Notes under the pieces: generated by a model | Databases searched by the model: none | Seen by the model: only the letters and a program-made list of their open reading frames with translations | What the model was told of the DNA's origin: nothing | Position numbers and translations under genes: made by a program | Source of the DNA: Competibacteraceae bacterium UBA2788 | Lineage (GTDB): Bacteria; Pseudomonadota; Gammaproteobacteria; Competibacterales; Competibacteraceae | Length of the DNA: 9,626 bases | Reading direction: 5' to 3' | Assembly: GCA_002352185.1 (NCBI GenBank) | Contig: DEHY01000217.1 | Span: 949-10,574, forward strand | Shown here: in pieces, positions 1-5,696 of the stretch | Layout of the letters: each line of letters starts with the position of its first letter | Numbering within the stretch: position 1 is the first letter of the stretch

Positions 1-53
1 CCGATGACCCGGTTGCGCGCCAATGCGGCAATAAGACTCAGCGACGGCATCAT
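1..53 (-). CDS. folA: Dihydrofolate reductase, N-terminal fragment (runs off window)
   Basis: Dihydrofolate reductase reduces dihydrofolate to tetrahydrofolate with NADPH in the cytoplasm. Only the first 17 complete codons are inside the window. Read on the minus strand they give MMPSLSLIAALARNRVIG (the last codon is cut), which matches the universal DHFR start: compare E. coli MISLIAALAVDRVIG, where the first strand leads into the NADPH/substrate loop. Two in-frame ATG codons are adjacent (51-53 and 48-50). The first overlaps the apaH stop as ATGA and the second as TGATG, so folA is translationally coupled to apaH whichever is used. apaH and folA are also neighbours in many gammaproteobacteria, which supports the call. 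The identification rests on a short but very characteristic segment; the rest of the gene cannot be checked here. Confidence 0.85.
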   Translation of the reverse strand, partial: MMPSLSLIAALARNRVI

Positions 54-883
54 GCCGGCAGCGGCGGCAGGTCAAGCGCCGGCACGCTCCAAATCGGGAT
101 GCTCGGATCATCCAGGCGAATGGCGGTCAGCCGGTTGCCCCAGACGCAGCCGCTATCGAGCGCATAAATACCGGGCGCACGATAGAAACCCAGGGACGCC
201 CAGTGGCCGAAGACGATATTGAGCGAGGCGCTGCGCCGCTCCGGCGCTGCGAACCACGGCCACAGCCCCTTGTTCTGGCTGCCCGGCGGCCCCTTCTCGG
301 CCAGGGACAGCGTGCCGTCCACAGTGCAGAACCGCATCCGGGTCAGGGCGTTGACGATGAAGCGCAACCGATCATAACCGCTCAAATCGCTCTTCCAGCG
401 GTGCGGTTCGCTGCCGAACATCCGCGCCAGAAAATCCTGGACTTTCGGCCCGCGCAAGACCGCTTCCACTTCCGCTGCGCAGCGTTGCGCCAAGGCCAAA
501 TCCCACTGCGGCGGCAACCCCGCGTGAACCATGGTGAAGCCGAGCGCCGGATCGTGATGCAGCAGCGGACGCCAGCGCAGCCAGTTCAGCAGCTCGTCCC
601 GATCCGGCGCGTCCAGGATTGAATGGAAGGTGTCCTTGCGTTTGGGTTTAACCTGACCGGCGACGACGGCCAGCAGGGTCAAATCATGATTGCCCAGCAC
701 CGCCACCACTCGTTCATCCAACCCGCGCAGCAACCGCAGCACTTCCACCGAATGCGGGCCACGGTTCACCAGATCGCCAACCAGCCACAAACTGTCGGCG
801 GCAGGGTCAAAGCGCAGCAGATCAAGCAACCGCCGCAGCGGGTCGTAGCAACCTTGAATATCACCGATGGCGTAAACGGCCAT
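50..883 (-). CDS. apaH: Symmetrical bis(5'-nucleosyl)-tetraphosphatase (Ap4A hydrolase)
   Basis: ApaH cleaves diadenosine tetraphosphate (Ap4A) symmetrically to two ADP, and in E. coli it also removes Np4 caps from RNA 5' ends. The 277-residue product has the usual family length (about 270-282). The calcineurin-like metallophosphatase motifs are all present: GDIQG at residues 7-11, GDLVNRGP at 36-43, GNHD at 64-67, a VHAG histidine near 120, and a late GHW motif followed by LDSGCVWG. The ATG start is preceded by GGAGAG (892-897 on the minus strand) at a normal distance. The stop overlaps the start of folA, indicating one transcript. A possible 42-codon frame upstream ends in TAATG, so apaH may itself be coupled to something upstream. 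No apaG or ksgA lies next to it, unlike in E. coli, because the divergent polysaccharide operon begins within about 220 bases. Confidence 0.97.
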   Translation of the reverse strand: MAVYAIGDIQGCYDPLRRLLDLLRFDPAADSLWLVGDLVNRGPHSVEVLRLLRGLDERVVAVLGNHDLTLLAVVAGQVKPKRKDTFHSILDAPDRDELLNWLRWRPLLHHDPALGFTMVHAGLPPQWDLALAQRCAAEVEAVLRGPKVQDFLARMFGSEPHRWKSDLSGYDRLRFIVNALTRMRFCTVDGTLSLAEKGPPGSQNKGLWPWFAAPERRSASLNIVFGHWASLGFYRAPGIYALDSGCVWGNRLTAIRLDDPSIPIWSVPALDLPPLPA

Positions 884-1011
884 TATTTGCTCTCTCCAGG
901 ACCATGCCGGGCGCGGCGACGGGGAAGCTGATCGAGGATGCGCCGGACCACACCCTGATAATTCTTGTCAAACCGGTGATCGCCGGACATTTTTCCGACG
1001 GTCACTCCCAT
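883..1011 (-). CDS. Possible small ORF (42 aa) coupled to apaH
   Basis: An ATG-initiated frame of 42 codons ends in TAATG, sharing one base with the apaH start codon. The predicted peptide begins MGVTVGKMSGDHRF and is strongly basic (10 Lys/Arg in 42), with an arginine-rich patch near residues 31-35. A second in-frame ATG (988-990) would give a 35-residue version. The apaH ribosome binding site lies inside its last codons. I do not recognise a family, and there is no convincing Shine-Dalgarno sequence before either ATG. The frame stays open without a start for another 15 codons upstream. It may be a real leader peptide, the remnant of a former upstream gene, or chance; the overlap with apaH is the main support. 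Confidence 0.25.
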   Translation of the reverse strand: MGVTVGKMSGDHRFDKNYQGVVRRILDQLPRRRARHGPGESK

Positions 1012-1085
1012 AGCTGTAAGATTCGGGCGGGTGCTATTCTTGATCCCCCACGCCAATCGTTAACGGCTTCGAAATCAGTTGCGAA

Positions 1086-1090
1086 AGAGG
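1086..1090 (+). promoter_or_regulatory. Ribosome binding site fixing a TTG start
   Basis: AGAGG lies 9 bases before the TTG at 1100. An in-frame TAG at 1091-1093 rules out any earlier start, and the next candidate (GTG, codon 19) would cut into the run-up to the membrane anchor. TTG at 1100 is therefore the best start for the large glycosyltransferase fusion. A rare start codon would lower its translation rate. Confidence 0.6.
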
Positions 1091-1099
1091 TAGGACGTC

Positions 1100-4000
1100 T
1101 TGGACTCGACGCGGTTTGTTTTTTTTGACTTTAACGGCAAGCGGTGGAATCAAGTGCGCCTTGCAACCCTGCTGGGAGCGGCGATCATACTGATTCTTGT
1201 GATCGTCTTCATCCGCGCCGTTCTCGTTCTGCCAAAACTGGGAACATCCGAGGCGCTCCCCCGGCCTGAATCCGGCTTTAATGTCACCACAAGATTGCAG
1301 CCGATCATCCCGTCCTCACCCTCCCCGCCGGACTGGCTGCGGCAAAAACCGGGAAGCTCCATCCCGCCGCTGGTTCCAAGAAATCCCCCTGCCGCCGAGG
1401 AGCCGATAGTTCTGGCTTTTTATGCGCCGTGGAAGACGGCGGGCTTTGAATCGCTCAAGTCTCACTACCGCAATATTACCCATCTGACGCCCGAATGGTT
1501 TTCGATGAAGAGCTTCGAGGAGCCTCTCGTCGCTGCTCCCGATGACCAAATCGCCAAATTCAGTGCTTCGACCGGTGTGAAACTGCTGCCCCTGCTTTCA
1601 AACCTTGACAACAGCGATTGGCAACCGGAAATCGTGGAGGAGCTGGCCCGACAACCGGAGAAAAGAGTGCCCTTCTTCGAGAAGCTTAAAGATCAACTAC
1701 AGGCGATTGACGCAGCGGGCGTCCTCATCGACTGGCAGCAGGTAGATCCAGCCTACCGGAACGAATTGACCGCGCTGCTAAGCGATATGGCTCAATATCT
1801 TCATGCGGAAGATCTGGAACTCTGGCTCAGCATCCCCGTTGGCAATGACATCGCCGTCTTCGACCTCGACGCGCTCGCCGGCGTGGTTGACCGATTCGTT
1901 GCGCAGCTCTATGACGAAAATGGCGAGGATGATTCCGCCGGCCCCATCGCCTCCCTACCCTGGTGGAATGAATGGCTGGAGGTGCTGCTGGAGCATGGCG
2001 ATCCCAAGCAGTGGGTGGTCGGCATCGGCAACTACGGCTACGACTGGCCCGAAGGCGGCGCCGCCGCAACGCTGAGTTTCGAAGACGCGATGGCCCGCGC
2101 CCGGCTGGCGGGAACCCAGACCGTGAGCGTCGAACCGCCCCTTTACCAGCCGCATTTCACTTACGAGGAGAGCGGCGTTCTGCACTCGGTCTGGTTCCTT
2201 GACGCCGTCACCTTCCGCAACCAGTACACCACCGCCCTGAGCAGGAAGGTGGGTGGCATAGCGCTCCATCGGCTGGGTCAGGAAGACGCCGCAATCTGGA
2301 CAGTGATGGCCCAGCCTGATCGGATGCCCGGCGCGCTTGAACCGCTCACGCCTGCCGACACCGTGGCCAACATCGGCAAGGGCGATGTACTCACCGCCAT
2401 CAACCAGCGGGAAACAGGACGCCGCAGGATCATCGCGTCCGCCACTGCGCCCTGGGAAGCCCATTATGAAAAATTCCCAACCTATCCACTGATTTATCAT
2501 CGCGGCGCGTCGGCTGACCAGGTGGTGCTGAGCTTTGACGACGGCCCCGACCCGGTGTGGACCCCGCTGATCCTCGATATTCTCAAGGCCGAGGGCGTGA
2601 AAGCGGTTTTCTTCGTGCTGGGCAGCCAAGCCGCCGAAAACCCGGAGTTGATCCGCCGCATCGTCGCCGAAGGTCACGAACTGGGCAATCATTCCTATTC
2701 GCATCCCGACCTGTCCAAGGCCACCGAACAGCGGACCGTCTTTGAACTCAACGCGAATCAGCGCATCCTCGAAGGGATTGCGGGAATCTCGACCCTATTG
2801 TTCCGCCCCCCCTATCACTCGGATACCTATCCACAGTCGCTGGCGGAATTCATGAGCCTGGCGAAGGCGCAGGAACTCGGCTATCTCGCCGTGGCCGAGA
2901 GTATTGACAGCGAGGACTGGAACGAACCGACGCCCGACAATGTTTTGGAGCGGGTGAAGGCGCGTCGCGCCGAAGGCAATATCATCCTCCTCCATGATGG
3001 CGGCGGCGACCGTTCGGCGACCGTCGCGGCGCTGCCGAACATCATCCGCTACCTGCGGAATCGAGGCGACCAGATCGTTCTCCTCCAGACGCTGCTCAAG
3101 CTCCCGCACGAGGCGCTCATGCCGCCCATTCCCGCCGACGATCCTGCGGACTCCCGGCTGGTCGCGCAGACCGGACTCACCCTGGTCCAGAAAGTGGAAG
3201 CCTTCATCTGGGCGTTCATGATCGGCGCCACACTGATCCTGTTCGCACGAACCGCGCTGGTCGCAATCCTGGCGCTGCGCCACCGCCGACTCGCCAGGCG
3301 GCGGCAGGATGACCCAGACGCCTGGCCGCCGGTGTCGGTGATCATCGCCGCCTACAACGAGTCGAAAGTGATTGCGTCCACGCTTCGTTCGATTCTGGCC
3401 TGCGACTACCCCGGTCCGCTCGAACTTATCGTGGTGGATGACGGCTCCGCCGACGACACCCTGGCGATCATCAGAGCCATGGCTGCCCAGCATCCACGTA
3501 TCCGGGTGTTTACGCAGAGCAACCAGGGGAAGGCGCATGCTCTGGACCGGGCGCTGGCTGCGGCCCGTTACGAAACCTTGGTCATGCTGGACGCCGACAC
3601 CCAGTTTCAGCGCGACACGATTCGCTTTCTGGTAGCGCCTTTGGCGCAGCCCGAAGTCGGCGCGGTTTCCGGGCATATTCGCGTCGGCAATCCCACCTCC
3701 TGGATTGCCCGTTTTCAGGCGCTTGAGTATATCTGCGGCTTCAACCTGGATCGGCGCGCCTACGACTGCTGGAATGCAATCACGGTCGTTCCGGGCGCAA
3801 CCAGCGCTTTCAAAAAATCAGCCATCGTCAAAGCCGGCGGTATCGTCGCCGACACCATGGCCGAAGACACCGATCTCACCTTTCATCTGCATCGGGCGGG
3901 CTACCAGATCCGCTACGTTCCCCAGGCGGTGGCTTACACCGAGGCGCCTGACACGATGCGCGCCCTGGTGCGGCAGCGGGTGCGCTGGGCGTTTGGAACT

Positions 4001-4441
4001 TTGCAATGCCTGTGGAAGCATCGGGATCTGGTGGGCAGTTTCAAACATCCGGGACTGGGCTGGTTCAGCCTGCCGAGCGTGTGGTTTTGCCAGATATTTC
4101 TGGTGGCGCTGGTCCCGGTGGTGGACGTTATGCTGATCCTGTCGCTGATTTGGGGCGCGGGTGGGGCGCTGGCAGGCTATGCGGTGTTCTTCTTTGTTCT
4201 GGAATGGGCCATGGCGCTGCTCGGCTGTCATCTGGAAGGAGAACCACTGCGGACCTCGCTGCGGATCTTTCCAATGCGCATCGTTTACCGGCCACTGCTG
4301 TGCTATGCCGTATGGGCCTCCATTATCCGGGCGTTGCGCGGCGCGTGGTATGGCTGGGGCAAACAGGATCGCAAGGGAACGGTAAACCGGCTGGAGGAAC
4401 ATATTGAAAAAATTCAGGAAAAAACCCAGAAGGTGGCATGA
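1100..4441 (+). CDS. Trifunctional membrane protein: GH18-like + polysaccharide deacetylase (CE4) + family 2 glycosyltransferase
   Basis: This predicted inner-membrane protein would polymerise a sugar, probably an N-acetylhexosamine, and deacetylate the product. Domains in order: an N-terminal membrane segment (about residues 22-44); a GH18-like domain (about 102-410) with a YDENG strand motif at 271-275; a CE4/NodB domain (about 475-670); a membrane helix (about 701-726); a GT2 domain (about 742-985); and C-terminal membrane segments (about 990-1080).
The CE4 domain is complete: SFDDGP 478-483, HSYSH 531-535, RPPY 569-572, DSEDW 603-607 and LLH ending at H632. The GT2 domain keeps DDGS 780-783, DAD 831-833, ED 922-923 and QRVRW 959-963, the signature of processive synthases such as PgaC, NodC and chitin or cellulose synthase. 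The GH18 catalytic motif reads GVLIDWQQ, with Gln213 where the acid Glu should be, so this domain is probably not a hydrolase.
The arrangement resembles PgaB plus PgaC of poly-beta-1,6-GlcNAc synthesis in one chain. The polymer itself is inferred, not seen. The topology puts the GH18 and CE4 domains in the periplasm and GT2 in the cytoplasm. The gene starts a two-gene operon. Confidence 0.93.
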   Translation: MDSTRFVFFDFNGKRWNQVRLATLLGAAIILILVIVFIRAVLVLPKLGTSEALPRPESGFNVTTRLQPIIPSSPSPPDWLRQKPGSSIPPLVPRNPPAAEEPIVLAFYAPWKTAGFESLKSHYRNITHLTPEWFSMKSFEEPLVAAPDDQIAKFSASTGVKLLPLLSNLDNSDWQPEIVEELARQPEKRVPFFEKLKDQLQAIDAAGVLIDWQQVDPAYRNELTALLSDMAQYLHAEDLELWLSIPVGNDIAVFDLDALAGVVDRFVAQLYDENGEDDSAGPIASLPWWNEWLEVLLEHGDPKQWVVGIGNYGYDWPEGGAAATLSFEDAMARARLAGTQTVSVEPPLYQPHFTYEESGVLHSVWFLDAVTFRNQYTTALSRKVGGIALHRLGQEDAAIWTVMAQPDRMPGALEPLTPADTVANIGKGDVLTAINQRETGRRRIIASATAPWEAHYEKFPTYPLIYHRGASADQVVLSFDDGPDPVWTPLILDILKAEGVKAVFFVLGSQAAENPELIRRIVAEGHELGNHSYSHPDLSKATEQRTVFELNANQRILEGIAGISTLLFRPPYHSDTYPQSLAEFMSLAKAQELGYLAVAESIDSEDWNEPTPDNVLERVKARRAEGNIILLHDGGGDRSATVAALPNIIRYLRNRGDQIVLLQTLLKLPHEALMPPIPADDPADSRLVAQTGLTLVQKVEAFIWAFMIGATLILFARTALVAILALRHRRLARRRQDDPDAWPPVSVIIAAYNESKVIASTLRSILACDYPGPLELIVVDDGSADDTLAIIRAMAAQHPRIRVFTQSNQGKAHALDRALAAARYETLVMLDADTQFQRDTIRFLVAPLAQPEVGAVSGHIRVGNPTSWIARFQALEYICGFNLDRRAYDCWNAITVVPGATSAFKKSAIVKAGGIVADTMAEDTDLTFHLHRAGYQIRYVPQAVAYTEAPDTMRALVRQRVRWAFGTLQCLWKHRDLVGSFKHPGLGWFSLPSVWFCQIFLVALVPVVDVMLILSLIWGAGGALAGYAVFFFVLEWAMALLGCHLEGEPLRTSLRIFPMRIVYRPLLCYAVWASIIRALRGAWYGWGKQDRKGTVNRLEEHIEKIQEKTQKVA

Positions 4442-4444
4442 CCC

Positions 4445-5548
4445 ATGAGAATGATCCCCCTGTTTCCAATCATCGTGGCGTGTCTCTGTGGGCCAGCGGC
4501 TCAGGCGCTCCCGCCGGAACCGCAGCGAGAAACCGCGTCGCACGCTGGGCCGCTCAAGCTGGCGATCCCGGACGGGCAAGCCTATGCCGGAGCCTATATC
4601 GACTTTGGCGAACGCGAGGACACCGTCACCCTGGAACAAATCGAACGCTTTGATCAGATGGTGGGCAGGCAGCAGGCCATCGTGGCGTTCTCCAGCGACT
4701 GGGGCAACCAGAGCTTTCCCGACCGGCAGCTGGCAATTATTGCCAACTACGGCGCGGTGCCGCTGGTTTACTGGTCACCGTGGGATCGTCCCGTGCATGA
4801 GAACGTCCCGCCCGGCCAACGGGGACGCTTCGATCTGCGGGCGATTCTGGCCGGCCAGTGGGATGAATATATCGATAGGTGGGCCACCGGCGCCAAGGAG
4901 TATGGCAAGCCTTTTTTCGTGTCCTGGGGACTGGAGATGAATGGCGAGTGGTTTCCATGGTCCGGGGTGTTCTACGGGAAGGGCGAACCGGTGGAAGGCT
5001 GCGCCCAGTGTTTTGCCGGCCCGGAGACCTTCAAGAAGGCTTATCGTTATGTCGTGGATCGAGTGCGGGCCAAGGGAGCAGCGAACATCCTGTGGGTCTG
5101 GCACCCGAACAACAGCTCCAATCCGGACGAACCCTGGAACGCCATGGCCCCGTATTACCCCGGCCCCGACTATGCCGACTGGCTCGCGCTCAGCACCTAT
5201 GGCTCGCAGTATCCGACCGAAAACTGGATCAGCGTGGAGAGCGCAGTCACTGCTTATTATGGAAAAATCAGCCAGGTAGACCCGAATAAGCCCATCATGC
5301 TGGGGGAATGGGGAGTCGGGGAATTCCCGAAAGCGGGCAGCAAGGCGCAATGGTTCACCGACTTTTTTCAACGGACGCCCAAGGAATTTCCCAGATTGCG
5401 CGCCGCGATCTTCTGGCATGAACGCTGGCAGAACGGCGATCAGTCCTTCAGCAACCTGCGAGTCAATTCTTCCGCCGAGGCGCTCGAAGCGTATCGAAAA
5501 GGCATTGCTGACCGGTTCTGGCTCTCCAGGCCCATTTTCCAGCAATAA
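4445..5548 (+). CDS. Exported GH26-type glycoside hydrolase (beta-mannanase-like)
   Basis: A predicted secreted endo-glycosidase of 367 residues. The N-terminus looks like a signal peptide with likely cleavage after AAQA (residue 21). IVAC at 10-13 also fits a lipobox, but it would give an unusually short lipoprotein signal. The GH26 fold is indicated by LEMNGEWFPW, with candidate acid/base Glu164; by ILWVWHPNN; by a YYPGPDYADW segment leading to the active-site-type tyrosine Y252; and by LGEWG with candidate nucleophile Glu288. GH26 contains mainly beta-1,4-mannanases, but related enzymes cut other beta-glucans and xylans, so the substrate is open. In mannanases the acid/base Glu is preceded by His (HEMNG); here that residue is Leu163.
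The start lies 3 bases after the upstream stop, with AAGGTGG as ribosome binding site, so the two genes are co-transcribed and probably coupled. The context suggests it trims, releases or remodels the polymer made by the upstream synthase rather than digesting food. Confidence 0.88.
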   Translation: MRMIPLFPIIVACLCGPAAQALPPEPQRETASHAGPLKLAIPDGQAYAGAYIDFGEREDTVTLEQIERFDQMVGRQQAIVAFSSDWGNQSFPDRQLAIIANYGAVPLVYWSPWDRPVHENVPPGQRGRFDLRAILAGQWDEYIDRWATGAKEYGKPFFVSWGLEMNGEWFPWSGVFYGKGEPVEGCAQCFAGPETFKKAYRYVVDRVRAKGAANILWVWHPNNSSNPDEPWNAMAPYYPGPDYADWLALSTYGSQYPTENWISVESAVTAYYGKISQVDPNKPIMLGEWGVGEFPKAGSKAQWFTDFFQRTPKEFPRLRAAIFWHERWQNGDQSFSNLRVNSSAEALEAYRKGIADRFWLSRPIFQQ

Positions 5549-5696
5549 GCGTTTTTTAGGGTTCGCCGATGCTGAGTGGTAGAAAAAACCTTACTAGGGA
5601 CTACGAGCGAAATCCAATGTTGGCGACAACACGGTCCTTAGCGTCAACACCTCGCCGGTTGCTGTGGACGCCTGATCGTGCTGGTTGAGCCGACGT
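5549..5696. other. Convergent intergenic spacer
   Basis: The spacer between the converging GH26 and serine-hydrolase genes. It begins with a T run (GTTTTTT) and has a matching AAAAAAC about 25 bases further on. They could form a weak AT-only stem, but there is no GC-rich hairpin followed by a U run, so I do not call a terminator. On the minus strand a 38-codon frame (5594-5710) starts with ATG behind GAGGAG, overlapping the end of the hydrolase gene. It resembles no family I know and is more likely part of the repeat-like sequence than a gene. Confidence 0.5.

Noticed and set aside
203..1128. Plus-strand open frames opposite apaH and across the divergent spacer (203-622, 623-931, 904-1128)
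   Set aside because: They lie mostly antisense to apaH, whose conserved motifs are clear, and have no recognisable product.
1955..3676. Long minus-strand open frames (1955-2704, 2795-3676) opposite the glycosyltransferase fusion
   Set aside because: They are antisense shadows in GC-rich coding DNA; the plus strand carries complete CE4 and GT2 motifs throughout.
4454..4483. Lipoprotein signal (IVAC) in the GH26 protein
   Set aside because: The Cys at position 13 would give a very short lipoprotein signal; the AAQA cleavage site at 18-21 fits an ordinary signal peptide better, though the lipobox cannot be excluded.
5549..5592. A possible bidirectional terminator from GTTTTTT and AAAAAAC between converging genes
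   Set aside because: The stem would be AT-only with a loop of about 25 bases and no GC-rich hairpin, so it does not meet the usual pattern.
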